From contig CACZAK010000007.1 of NCBI GenBank assembly GCA_902779075.1, forward strand, positions 7,572-71,571: 64,000 nt of DNA, in the 5' to 3' direction. The translations under genes were made by a program, and so were the position numbers. The first letter of the stretch is position 1. Every line of letters begins with the position of its first letter. This document shows, piece after piece, positions 33,336 through 42,105 of this stretch. This DNA is from an uncultured bacterium (GTDB taxonomy: Bacteria > Verrucomicrobiota > Kiritimatiellia > RFP12 > UBA1067). The notes beneath the pieces were generated by a model. The model was not told the origin of the DNA, searched no databases, and worked only from the letters and a program-made list of their open reading frames with translations.

Positions 33336-33433
33336 TTCCCTTCTTCTTCATGCTTCCTTTCACAGGAAACGCAGAAAAGCATACCCCATCCCCCCGCTGG
33401 TTTCAAGCGTGAAATGCGGTTCTTGAAAATTGC
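33336..33433. repeat. ~96-nt promoter-containing repeat, copy C
   Basis: Minus-strand promoter P1: TTGAAA (33406-33401), 17-nt spacer, TATGCT (33383-33378), then AAAGGAAGC and an ATG with a 12-codon frame (MKKKGKGFEDVF). Confidence 0.85.
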
Positions 33434-33711
33434 GCGTGGCGGCTCGCGGGGACGCTCGCCCTCCCGGATTTACGGCTCGCGGGACGCTCGCCCTCCCGCT
33501 GGTTGTTGTACGCTTGTTGTCCCTCTCGGCACCGTGCAAAAAGAAAAAGCGCCGCCTTGCCGTAGTGCAGGACCTCTGGAACCTCATGTTCCAAGTGGGT
33601 GCCCCCAGCGACGGCACGGATGCCGCCGCCTTTAGGCTCCCGTCATAAAACGAAGGTCAGAGAAATACGCTGCCGAATCCGCGTGCAAGCCAGCGCCCAC
33701 GATGTGAAAGA
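33434..33711. other. Non-coding interval with GC-rich repeats and a possible gene remnant
   Basis: 33438-33500 holds two GC-rich repeats (ggctcgcgggacgctcgccc type). On the plus strand, 33553-33648 reads AVVQDLWNLMFQVGAPSDG then TDAAAFRLPS and a stop, which has the composition of real protein but lacks a start. It may be the 3' remnant of a deleted gene. Nothing is recognised from 33649 to 33711. Confidence 0.4.
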
Positions 33712-36165
33712 TCAACTGTCTCGGATGTCGACCTGGAGCGTCGCCTTGAGCGCGTCCGTGATCTTCGCGAACGCGCGGTTTACCTCGTCGTCCGTCAGGG
33801 TGCGGTCTGCGGCCCTGAACGCGAGCGAGTAGGCGAACGAACGGCGGTCCTTGCCGATGTCCTTGGACGAGAAGATATCAAAAAGCCGGATGTCCGTCAA
33901 CTCCGGCGGCGCGGCCTTGCGGATGCACGCGACCACATGTTCGTGCGTGACGCCCGCGCCCGCGACGAACGCGACGTCGCGCTTGACCATCGGGAACGCC
34001 GGCACGGCGCACACCTTGGCGACGGCGTCCACGCGCTTCAGGAGCGGCGCGAGGTCGAGCTCGGCCAGCGCCATCTGCGTGGTGAGGCGGAACGGGTGGC
34101 GCAGCTTCGCGGAAAGCACGCCCAGCACGCCGGCAGGGCGTCCGTTGATGCGAATCTCCAGCGCCGCACCCGGTGCGAAGGCCGGATGGTCGGCGGACTT
34201 GAACTCGATCTTGCCCACATGTACGCGGCGCGCAAGCGTCTCGACGGCGCCCTTCATCCAGAGGAGCGCTTCCTCCGCGCTCACGGCGCGGCGGCAGTCA
34301 AGCGCGGAACGGCCCACGGGACCCGCGAAGCCGAGCGCAAGACGCTCGCACTCGAACGGCTTGCCGTCCTTGTCCTTGCCGAACACGCGGCCCATCTCGA
34401 AAAGTTCGGGCTGGTCCACCTGATGCGTTGCGTTGCGTCCGAGCGACCCCATCAGCTGCGGCAGAAGCGAATCGCGCAGCACGCCGTATTCGGCGGAGAC
34501 GGGATCGGGCAGCGCAAGACGCTGCGCCTGCGTCTCCGGACGCGCGTCGAACGCATCGAGTTCACCCTGCGAGAGGAACGAGTAGTGCATCGCCTCGGAG
34601 AAGCCGAGCGCCAGACACGTGGCACGCACTTTCTCCTTCGCGCGGAACGGCGCGTCGGAGAGCGGCGACACGCTCGGTGCGGACGGCATCGTGTCGGGGA
34701 TGTTGTCCAACCCGTAGACGCGCGCGATCTCTTCCACGAGGTCGGCCTCGAGCTGGATGTCCCAGCGCCAGGACGGCACGCCGAACGTGGCGGTCTTGGC
34801 GGCTGCGTAGAGCTTGCCCGGTGCGTCGTCGCGGCAGGTGAAGCCGAGGTTCTTCAGGATCACGACCATCGCGTCGTTGCCGACCGGAATGCCGATCAGC
34901 GCACGCGCGCGGTCGAAGTTGATTGTCACGTCGGCATTCAGTGGCTTTTCGCGGTTATCCACGTCCACCACGCCCTTCGCGACCACCGCCTCGCCGTACT
35001 TCTGCAGGAGGTGCGCCGCGCGGCGGCTCGCCCAGTCGGCAAGGTCCTTGTCGACGCCGCGGATGTAACGGTAGCTGGACTCCGTCGCAAGACCGAGCTT
35101 CGTGGCGGTGTACTTCGTGGAAGTCGGCTCGAAGAGCGCGGATTCCAGCAACACGTGGTCGGTGCCGGCGGCGATTTCGCTGCCTTCGCCACCCATCACG
35201 CCCGCGACGGCGCTTGGCTTTTCGGCGTCGCAGATGAGGAGCATCGACTCGTCGAGGTCGCGGTCCTTGCCGTCGAGCGTGCGGATATTCTCGCCGGGAC
35301 GCGCATCGCGCACGACGATCGTCTTGCCCGCGAGCGTGCGGTAGTCGAACGCGTGCATCGGCTGGCCGCACTCGAGCATCACGTAGTTCGTCACGTCCAC
35401 GAGGTGGCCGAGCGACCGGACGCCACACGCTTCGAGGCGCTTGGCCATGAAATCAGGAGACGGACCGTCCTTGACGGACGTGATCACGCGCGCCGTGTAG
35501 CGCGGACAGCGCACCGCGTCCTCCACGACCACCTTCACCTCGTCGTTCACGTCGGTAGCGGATTCCGTGAAGTCGACGGACGGCATCTTGAGCGGACGCC
35601 CCAGGATCGCGGAGAACTCGCGCGCGAGGCCGATCACGCTCAGCGCGTCGGGACGGTTCCAGGTAACTTCAATGTCAAAGACCGTCTCGGGCTTTTCGCA
35701 GCCCACCACGTCGCGCACGAACGCGCCGACGGGCGTCTCGGGCGGAAGCTCCATGATGCCCGCATGGTCGCCGCCTGGAAGCGCAAGCTCTTTCGAGCTG
35801 CAGAGCATGCCGAACGACTCCACGCCGCGCAGCTTGCCCTTCTTGATCTTGAACCCGCCGTCTGGCACGACTGCGCCGATCTTCGCAAGCGCGGTCTTGA
35901 GTCCCGTGCGGCAGTTCGGCGCGCCGCACACGATCTGCAGCGTCTCCTTACCGTCCGTGACCGTGGTCTTGTGGAGGTGCGTTCCTTCGATCACCTCGCA
36001 GGTGAGCACTTCGGCGACGACGAAGAAATCGGAAAGCGGTTCCGGTCCGGACGTCTCGATCGCCTCAACCTGGAGGCCGCTGCGCGTGAGGCGCTCGGCC
36101 AGGTCGGCAGGCGGGATGTCGGAGACGTCAACGTATTCATTCAGCCAACTGAGCGGCAGTTTCAT
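33712..36165 (-). CDS. pheT: Phenylalanyl-tRNA synthetase beta subunit
   Basis: 817 residues, typical length. MKLPLSWLNEYVDV is the canonical N-terminus. The EMAP/OB-like tRNA-binding region (~40-150, KIGAVVPDGGFKIKKGKLRGVES), the B3/B4 editing region, the B5 domain and the C-terminal ferredoxin-fold anticodon-binding domain (FPMVKRDVAFVAGAGV to the end) can be followed in order. It charges tRNA-Phe as an alpha2-beta2 complex; pheS is not in the window. Its start overlaps the preceding gene by 29 nt. The overlap is real because both the conserved start and the upstream frame are intact. Confidence 0.96.
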   Translation of the reverse strand: MKLPLSWLNEYVDVSDIPPADLAERLTRSGLQVEAIETSGPEPLSDFFVVAEVLTCEVIEGTHLHKTTVTDGKETLQIVCGAPNCRTGLKTALAKIGAVVPDGGFKIKKGKLRGVESFGMLCSSKELALPGGDHAGIMELPPETPVGAFVRDVVGCEKPETVFDIEVTWNRPDALSVIGLAREFSAILGRPLKMPSVDFTESATDVNDEVKVVVEDAVRCPRYTARVITSVKDGPSPDFMAKRLEACGVRSLGHLVDVTNYVMLECGQPMHAFDYRTLAGKTIVVRDARPGENIRTLDGKDRDLDESMLLICDAEKPSAVAGVMGGEGSEIAAGTDHVLLESALFEPTSTKYTATKLGLATESSYRYIRGVDKDLADWASRRAAHLLQKYGEAVVAKGVVDVDNREKPLNADVTINFDRARALIGIPVGNDAMVVILKNLGFTCRDDAPGKLYAAAKTATFGVPSWRWDIQLEADLVEEIARVYGLDNIPDTMPSAPSVSPLSDAPFRAKEKVRATCLALGFSEAMHYSFLSQGELDAFDARPETQAQRLALPDPVSAEYGVLRDSLLPQLMGSLGRNATHQVDQPELFEMGRVFGKDKDGKPFECERLALGFAGPVGRSALDCRRAVSAEEALLWMKGAVETLARRVHVGKIEFKSADHPAFAPGAALEIRINGRPAGVLGVLSAKLRHPFRLTTQMALAELDLAPLLKRVDAVAKVCAVPAFPMVKRDVAFVAGAGVTHEHVVACIRKAAPPELTDIRLFDIFSSKDIGKDRRSFAYSLAFRAADRTLTDDEVNRAFAKITDALKATLQVDIRDS

Positions 36166-37822
36166 CTTGCTTCACTTCTTCTTTGGGTTCTTCGGCAATG
36201 GGGGCGGGGGTGGGGGCGGGGGCGGCGGGCGGGTCGCCCGCCGCGTCATTTGCGGACGGGACGTCCGCCACCCCGACTGCAGGGGCGTCCGCCACGTCAT
36301 TTTGCGGGGCAGGGGCGGCCGCTGGCTCTGTTGTTGGAGCGGGGGCGGGCTCTGCTGTAGGGGCAGGTGCCGCGTCTTTTGCGGGGGTAGCGCCCTTCGG
36401 CTGGCGGTAGAGAGGATGTTCCGCGGGGGCCGTGAGCGCGCCGTTCGCGTAGGCCACCACATAACCCTTTTCAATGAGCCATGTGAGGTGTGCGCGTATC
36501 TCGGCGGCCTTCGTCTTGTCTTCGCCAGCGAGGGCGGTGAGGAGTGCCGCCTGAGTCGAGCAGGGATTCGACTCCACGTAGTTGACGATTGCGGTCAACT
36601 CGGCGATGGCGTGTGACGTATCGAGCTTCGTCGGCTGCGCGGCGCTCACGAATTCAGGACCGCGCGGATCGTTCGCGCGGAAGAACGCGAGCTTGCGGTG
36701 GTGGAAGGCCCCGCGCAGCGCGTAGAACAGCGACGCCGGGAAGCGCTTCTCGCGCTGGAGCGCGTCGCGGCAGGCGTAGAGCAGCGGCTTCGACGACGTC
36801 TTCAGCGCCACGTCGGCCGTCATGTCCACGCTCTTCGGCGCGGTGAGCAGACTCGGCGCGATCATGCTGCGAAACTCGCGCTCGGCGACCTCGCGTTCCA
36901 CGGCGGGGGCATCCGGCTCGCCCTTCTTCTTGTAGACCGTCTTCTTCGTGGCGGACGCGCGCCACTGCTCGATCACGTCGGAGTCGCGTACCATTTCGAT
37001 GCGGGCACGGTACGCCTGCTCGCTCATGTCCGGAAAGTGCGTGCGCAGCATCTCGCGGATGCGCGCGTCGTAGCCGTGCAGGTTCGGCGGACCAAGCAGC
37101 TCGCCGGTGAGACCGCACTTCGCCACGCACGTGAACGCGCCCTTCGGCGGATCGCACGTGACTTCCTCGGCGACGTAGTAGTCGGTGATGTGGGCGGCGA
37201 GGACATGCGCGAGGAGCTCCTCCTCGGAAAACGTGACAACCCCGCACGCCTTGCACTGGTGGAAATGGAGGTCGGCCGGCGCTTCGCCCGCGTTCGGCTT
37301 CTTCGGGCTGATTCGCAGGATACACGCCTCGGGATGGTCGAGGAAGAAATAGGCGAGCTGCTTGAGCGGATAGGCGAGGTGCGTGGCCTTGATCTTGTTG
37401 ATGATCGTGCCAATGTCCTTCGGCGCAGGGAGGATGCGCACGTCGGCGTCGAGCGGCGCGATGAACTCGCGGCGCGGGCCGCCGAAGCGCGGACGATCCC
37501 CGTCGCGGCGCGAACCGTTGAAGCGGGGACGGTCGCCGTCCTCGCGGCGCGGCGGACGGTCACCGTCCCGGCGCGGGCCGTTGAAGCGCGGACGGTCGCC
37601 CTCTTCGCGACGCGGGCCCTTGAAGCGCGGACGATCCCCGTCATCGCGGCGCGGGCGGTCGCCGTCGCGTCGCGGCGCGCGTTCCTCGCGGCCCTCAAAA
37701 TGGGCGTAGCGCGACTTGTCGTCGGGCTTGCCCTTCGCCCAGTCGGGGGTGAAGTCAAAGGAGCCAAGACCGCTGAGATCGAGCGCGCCTTCCGGTTCCT
37801 GTTCTTTATTTTCGTCTGCCAT
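36137..37822 (-). CDS. Arg-rich repeat protein with a C2H2-like zinc motif, unknown function
   Basis: 561 residues. The N-terminal ~110 residues contain tandem GDRPRF-type repeats (GDRPRFNGPRRD and variants), a basic RGG-like tract that would bind RNA or DNA. The middle contains CKACGVVTFSEEELLAHVLAAH-like spacing: C-x2-C-x12-H-x4-H, resembling a zinc finger. A winged-helix-like segment follows (AAEIRAHLTWLIEKGYVV). The C-terminus is a Pro/Ala-rich low-complexity tail. The ATG at 37822 follows AAAGG, and the promoter at 37863-37891 is strong. I recognise no named family. Its coupling to pheT (29-nt overlap) and nucleic-acid-binding features suggest a link to translation or RNA metabolism, which is inference. 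Confidence 0.8.
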   Translation of the reverse strand: MADENKEQEPEGALDLSGLGSFDFTPDWAKGKPDDKSRYAHFEGREERAPRRDGDRPRRDDGDRPRFKGPRREEGDRPRFNGPRRDGDRPPRREDGDRPRFNGSRRDGDRPRFGGPRREFIAPLDADVRILPAPKDIGTIINKIKATHLAYPLKQLAYFFLDHPEACILRISPKKPNAGEAPADLHFHQCKACGVVTFSEEELLAHVLAAHITDYYVAEEVTCDPPKGAFTCVAKCGLTGELLGPPNLHGYDARIREMLRTHFPDMSEQAYRARIEMVRDSDVIEQWRASATKKTVYKKKGEPDAPAVEREVAEREFRSMIAPSLLTAPKSVDMTADVALKTSSKPLLYACRDALQREKRFPASLFYALRGAFHHRKLAFFRANDPRGPEFVSAAQPTKLDTSHAIAELTAIVNYVESNPCSTQAALLTALAGEDKTKAAEIRAHLTWLIEKGYVVAYANGALTAPAEHPLYRQPKGATPAKDAAPAPTAEPAPAPTTEPAAAPAPQNDVADAPAVGVADVPSANDAAGDPPAAPAPTPAPIAEEPKEEVKQDETAAQLAE

Positions 37823-37862
37823 CTTCGTGCCTTTCGGGAATCCCGTCAAGTTTTGATGTGAA

Positions 37863-37891
37863 ATTATCCGCTTTTAGCCGCCGAATGTCAA
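37863..37891 (-). promoter_or_regulatory. Promoter of the Arg-rich protein/pheT operon
   Basis: Perfect TTGACA (37891-37886), 17-nt spacer, GATAAT (37868-37863). The leader is ~35 nt. This is the one well-spaced promoter here without a TGn element. Confidence 0.75.
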
Positions 37892-37901
37892 TCCCAAACG
37901 G

Positions 37902-38843
37902 TTATTCGGACAAAGGAATCTTCTCCACCGTGGTACCGCGCCAGTTGCAGACGTAGAGACTGCCCCTCCACGCGCACGGCTCGCACGGGCTCTTGAAGCC
38001 GCCCTTCTTCACGACCTCGACCTTGCCGGCGGTCGTCACCTTCACCGCCGCGTCGCCGAACATGTCGGCGATGTAGAGGTTGTCCTTCCCGTCGAAGCAG
38101 AGACCGTCCGGCGTCTTCACGCCCGCCGAAGCCGGCACGAACACCTCGCTCTTCGCGACGCGCCCGTCCGCGCCGAGCGTGAGCTTCCAGACGTGTCCGT
38201 CGCCGTAGTTGCCCGTGTAGACCGCGCCCTTCGAGTCGATCGCGACGCCGTTAAGCCCGCCGCGAATCTTCTTGTTGCGCGTGACGTCCGAGAACACGCA
38301 CTGCGGATCCGCCGGCGTGTTCGCCGGGCGCATGTTGCGGTCGGTCGCCTTGAACATGTAGAGTCCGCTCGACGCCGCGCCGTCGCCGCGCTTCACGCCC
38401 GGCATGAACGCCTGCGTCACGTAGATGCGCCCGTTCAGGTATTTGACGCCGTTCGCGTTGGCAAGGCCCTCGGCGACGGTTTCGAAGGAGACGGGGCGGT
38501 CGTTCTCGATCTTCACGCGGAGGATGCGTCCGAGGCCCGCCTTCTGGCAGTCGCACACGAACATCTCGTCCTTTTCGCCGAAGCACACGCCCATCGGCTG
38601 GGAATAACCCGATTCCTTCAGCGCCGGCACCTCGAACCACTTGACCGGTTCCGCGCCGGGCTTCTCGATGCGGTAGAACGCACCGGGCTTGTCGTGCTTC
38701 GTGTTCGGCGCGGCGATCACGAGGCGTCCCTGCGGGTCGATGACCATGCCGTCGGGCGTCGTGCAGCCGGGCGGCATCTGGATGGTCTCGGCACCGGCGG
38801 CGACGGCCAGGGAGAGAAGAAATGCGGTAGTTGCTTTTTTCAT
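37902..38843 (-). CDS. Exported SMP-30/gluconolactonase-like beta-propeller protein
   Basis: 313 residues with a signal peptide (MKKATTAFLLSLAVAAGAE). Repeated propeller strands are visible: TTPDGMVIDPQGRLVIA, NGVKYLNGRIYVTQAF, NGVAIDSKGAVYTGNYGDG and TPDGLCFDGKDNLYIADMFG. This pattern fits SMP-30/LRE-like or NHL propellers, some of which are calcium-dependent lactonases. The conserved metal ligands are plausible but cannot be confirmed by eye. The gene follows the secreted GH13 gene by 12 nt, so the two are co-transcribed and both products are exported, suggesting joint carbohydrate processing. Confidence 0.8.
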   Translation of the reverse strand: MKKATTAFLLSLAVAAGAETIQMPPGCTTPDGMVIDPQGRLVIAAPNTKHDKPGAFYRIEKPGAEPVKWFEVPALKESGYSQPMGVCFGEKDEMFVCDCQKAGLGRILRVKIENDRPVSFETVAEGLANANGVKYLNGRIYVTQAFMPGVKRGDGAASSGLYMFKATDRNMRPANTPADPQCVFSDVTRNKKIRGGLNGVAIDSKGAVYTGNYGDGHVWKLTLGADGRVAKSEVFVPASAGVKTPDGLCFDGKDNLYIADMFGDAAVKVTTAGKVEVVKKGGFKSPCEPCAWRGSLYVCNWRGTTVEKIPLSE

Positions 38844-38855
38844 GTCTGGTTCCTT

Positions 38856-40286
38856 TCAAAGTTCAATGGCCACGAAGCCGTAGGGGGCGAGACTGACGAC
38901 GCCGCGCGCGTCGGCCGTGAAGCCCTCCGCGAGCATCGGTGCCTTCTTCGGGTCGATCTTCACGCCGCTTTCCGGACCGAACGGCGTAAACGACATCGGC
39001 TTCGGGGTGAGGTTCGCCGTCACGAACACGGCCTTGTTGCCGAGCCGACGCACAAACGCGATCGCGCCCGCCTTCTCGCCCGCCGTCACCCACTCCTGCG
39101 AGCCGTCGGCGAACACCTTATTTTCGTGGCGCAGCTTCGAAAGCGCGCGGATGAGCGCGAGGCGCTTTTGTCCGGCAGGCTGGAGCGCGCGCGCCCAGTC
39201 GACGGTCTTGCGCGCGCGGCCGACGTCCTCGACGGGGGCGAAGAACGTGTTGAGCGAGTTGTCGGCGATTTCGTTGCCGTTGAAGACGAGCGGCAAACCG
39301 CGCCGGAGGAACGTGAGCACGAACGCCGCGTTGCCGGCCTCCACGGGATTGACGCGGTCGAAGCGGTTCTCCCAGTCGTCGGCGGCCGTGTCGTGGTTGT
39401 CCATGAAACAGAACATCAGCGCGTCCTTCGGAATCTTCGCCTCGTACGCGCGAACGCCCGGCATCTTCTGGTCGAGCGTCTTGTTCTTCGCGGTCACCTG
39501 TCCGTGCAGGGACGGCGTGAGGAAGTTGCGGATCGAGAAGCTCCACGGCCAGGCATAGCAGGCGTCGAACGCCTTTTTCAGCCATTCGGGATTCGTGCCC
39601 TCGTTGATCATCACGAGATCTGGCTTCACTTTCTGGCACGTGGACACCGCCTCCACCCAGAAGTCGATCGGCACGGCGTCGCCCACGTCACAGCGGAAGC
39701 CGTCGCAGCCGAGGCTGATCCAGTGGAGCATCGAGTCGATCAGGTACTTGCGCACGTCCTTCGAGGCGAAGTTGACGTACGGAAAATGCCACCGCGTCGT
39801 GCGCACAGAGCCATCCGCGTTCTTCTGGAAGGCGTCGGGGAACATGTCCTTCATCACGTTGTTCGGGCCGCAGTGAAGGTAAACGAGGTCCATGTACACC
39901 TTCATGCCGAGCGCGTGCGCCTTGTCGTTGAAGGCCTTGAAGTCGGCGTCGCCGCCGTATTCGGAGTCGATCTTGTCGTAGTTCGAGATGCGGTACGGGT
40001 TCTTGGGCGTGACGAAGCCGCTCTTCTTCTGGCGCATGCTCCAGCCCGACTTGTCCATGTCGCGGTCCATCTCCACGAACGGACACAGGTACACCACGTC
40101 GATGCCCGCCGACCGCACGTGCTCCAGCATCGCCGTCGCGGCCTTGAAGGTACCGTCGCGCGTGAAGTTGCGCAACACAATCTGGTAGACAACCGCGCTC
40201 TTCAGGTACTCCGGCGTCGGACGCATCGCGCCCATCGCCAGGCCCGCCGCAAGACACGCCGCCGCGCTGCACAGGATTCGCTTCAT
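38856..40286 (-). CDS. Secreted alpha-amylase family (GH13) enzyme
   Basis: 476 residues with a signal peptide (MKRILCSAAACLAAGLAMGA). The GH13 barrel is complete: VVYLCPFVEM, GMKVYMDLVYLH (region I), GFRCDVGDAVP with the nucleophile Asp (region II), MINEGT with the general acid Glu (region III), and FMDNHDT with the transition-state Asp (region IV). A C-terminal beta domain ends PYGFVAIEL. Specificity among GH13 subfamilies cannot be read here. It is transcribed from a promoter at 40400-40428 with a ~105-nt leader and shares an operon with the SMP-30-like gene. Confidence 0.9.
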   Translation of the reverse strand: MKRILCSAAACLAAGLAMGAMRPTPEYLKSAVVYQIVLRNFTRDGTFKAATAMLEHVRSAGIDVVYLCPFVEMDRDMDKSGWSMRQKKSGFVTPKNPYRISNYDKIDSEYGGDADFKAFNDKAHALGMKVYMDLVYLHCGPNNVMKDMFPDAFQKNADGSVRTTRWHFPYVNFASKDVRKYLIDSMLHWISLGCDGFRCDVGDAVPIDFWVEAVSTCQKVKPDLVMINEGTNPEWLKKAFDACYAWPWSFSIRNFLTPSLHGQVTAKNKTLDQKMPGVRAYEAKIPKDALMFCFMDNHDTAADDWENRFDRVNPVEAGNAAFVLTFLRRGLPLVFNGNEIADNSLNTFFAPVEDVGRARKTVDWARALQPAGQKRLALIRALSKLRHENKVFADGSQEWVTAGEKAGAIAFVRRLGNKAVFVTANLTPKPMSFTPFGPESGVKIDPKKAPMLAEGFTADARGVVSLAPYGFVAIEL

Positions 40287-40399
40287 GTTTTCTCCAAGAC
40301 TCGCTCAATCACCTCTTCCGCGACGCCGACAGGGCAAGCCATCCAGCTTGCTGCCACCTGCGGCCAACCGTTCCGCGACAAGAGGGGACAGACCCCGTT

Positions 40400-40428
40400 A
40401 TTTTACCATTTCAGACGGCGTTCCGCAA
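40400..40428 (-). promoter_or_regulatory. Promoter of the GH13 operon
   Basis: TTGCGG (40428-40423), 17-nt spacer, TAAAAT (40405-40400) preceded by TGG. The ~105-nt leader contains a caagc-catcca-gcttg hairpin near 40330-40350. Confidence 0.6.
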
Positions 40429-40476
40429 GCCACGATGCCATTTTACGCTTTACAAGAAGACAACGGTAGACCAGAT

Positions 40477-42099
40477 TTACGCCGGTTCGACGATGGGCAT
40501 GTCGATGTTGCGTTTCTTCGGGTTGAAGTTGATGCCGATGAGCGTGACGGGGCGCTTGCCGCCGATCCACTTGTCGGCATAGCCGCGTTCGCGAATCTGC
40601 CTGATCGCCGCCTTCGCGCTCTTGCGGTACTTGAACTCGAACACGAACACATTGGCCGGGGTCTCAATTACCGCGTCGGCGTAGCCGAAGATAGATGCCA
40701 CCTCGGGCTGCGGGTTTGCACCTGTCATGGACGTGAACAGCTGGAAATACCGCTTCGCCTCTGCCTCGTCCTTGATATGCCAATCAACCGGGATGGAGGC
40801 GTACAGTCCAAAAAGAGATTCGTAGAGATAGCCCTTCCAGTCGCCGGACGCGATCTGGCGTTTTGCCCGGTCCACAAGCGGATTGAAGGAGCCCTCCCTC
40901 ATGCCCATCACCTGCGAGAGATATCCGCGCTTCAAGGCATCGCGCACCTCGAGGTTCGGCGGCGCGAGGACATAAGATTCGCTTTGGGTTATCTGTCCAT
41001 CGGGTTCCCTGGGCGGCGGAATCACGTTCTTGATCGTGAGGTAACCGCCCTGGTAGAGCAGGGCCTCCATCGGCAGCGTCTCCGCGTCGCACACGTCGAG
41101 CGTCATGGCGTCCGCCGGCACGTTCTCAAGGTCGCCCGGCATCTTGCCGGCCTTCGCAATGCGGTTGATGATGAGCGTCGCCCTGCCGGTTGTCTCCCAA
41201 TAGCCTTTCAGCTCTCCATCCTTGAACGCACGGCCCAGGGAGACGGGATTGCAGACGCGGTTCTCATTCCTCGGGGAAAAACGATAGCCGTCATACCATG
41301 ACAGGATCGCGGCCTTCGCGGCGGCAAAGTCCATTCCGCTTTTCTCGCCGAACGCCTCGACGTTCTCGCGGAGCGGCCCGTCAAGTTCCTCCGGCGAGTA
41401 ACCGAGGAGCGTGGCGTACTCCGCAAACGAGGAAATGTCCGTGAGGTGGTTGAGCCCTGAGAACACGGAGAGCTTCGTCAGTTTCGTGACGCCCGTCATC
41501 AGGAGGAAGCGGATCGATTCCGAACTGAATTTCAGCTTCTCGTAGAAATCATGGAGCAGGTTGCGAACGCGCTTCAGCGTTTTGATGTCGTCGAGAAAGG
41601 CAGCGACCGGTTCGTCGTATTCATCGATGAGAATGACGATCTTCCTTGTCGGCGACTGCCTGGCCGCCGCGAGGATGAACTTCTTGAACTTACCCGGAAT
41701 CGTGCCTTTTTCTGGGACGGGGATGCCCGCCTGCTGGAACAGGTCTTCGACAAGTTCACCCAGCTGCTCCTTGACCTCTTCGTAATTTTCGCCGGTCACG
41801 TCGCCCATCGTGAAGCTGTACACGGGCGTCGGCTGCTTCCATCCTTCCCACGGCAGTTTGTCGATGGCGAGGCCCTTGAAGAGGTCGCGCCGTCCCTCGA
41901 ACATCGCCTTCAACGTGGAGAGCATCAGGGACTTGCCGAACCTGCGAGGGCGCGAGATGAACAGCTGCTGGTCCGCGTCGTTGCAAAGTTCATAGAGCAG
42001 GTCCGTCTTGTCGACGTACTTCCCCTTCTTGCTCGTGACCAGCGTCTCGAAGTCGCACACACCGGTCGTAGGGACTTTTATGGTCTTCTTCTTCGGCAT
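40477..42099 (-). CDS. AAA-ATPase-like protein with PD-(D/E)XK nuclease-like domain (DUF1703 family)
   Basis: 540 residues. The N-terminal GVCDFETLVTSKKGKYVDKT and LFISRPRRFGKSLMLSTLKA (Walker-A-like RPRRFGKS) are hallmarks of the AAA-ATPase_like family; IVILIDEYDEP is the Walker B. The C-terminus has the PDDEXK_9 nuclease-like core (ASIFGYADAVIETPANVFVFEFKY, with Asp and ExK). These proteins are abundant and multi-copy in gut Bacteroidota and PVC bacteria; function is not settled. The TAGAAT -10 lies only 6 nt before the ATG and no Shine-Dalgarno is present, so the transcript is probably leaderless. Confidence 0.9.
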   Translation of the reverse strand: MPKKKTIKVPTTGVCDFETLVTSKKGKYVDKTDLLYELCNDADQQLFISRPRRFGKSLMLSTLKAMFEGRRDLFKGLAIDKLPWEGWKQPTPVYSFTMGDVTGENYEEVKEQLGELVEDLFQQAGIPVPEKGTIPGKFKKFILAAARQSPTRKIVILIDEYDEPVAAFLDDIKTLKRVRNLLHDFYEKLKFSSESIRFLLMTGVTKLTKLSVFSGLNHLTDISSFAEYATLLGYSPEELDGPLRENVEAFGEKSGMDFAAAKAAILSWYDGYRFSPRNENRVCNPVSLGRAFKDGELKGYWETTGRATLIINRIAKAGKMPGDLENVPADAMTLDVCDAETLPMEALLYQGGYLTIKNVIPPPREPDGQITQSESYVLAPPNLEVRDALKRGYLSQVMGMREGSFNPLVDRAKRQIASGDWKGYLYESLFGLYASIPVDWHIKDEAEAKRYFQLFTSMTGANPQPEVASIFGYADAVIETPANVFVFEFKYRKSAKAAIRQIRERGYADKWIGGKRPVTLIGINFNPKKRNIDMPIVEPA

Positions 42100-42105
42100 G
42101 ACGCT

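Noticed and set aside
33937..36360. Long plus-strand open frame opposite pheT (807 codons)
   Set aside because: It is the antisense of a well-conserved pheT, rich in His/Arg/Glu as expected for the shadow of a high-GC gene. It has no Shine-Dalgarno or family match.
38193..40469. 758-codon plus-strand frame opposite the SMP-30-like and GH13 genes
   Set aside because: Shadow of genes with intact signal peptides and catalytic motifs on the other strand.
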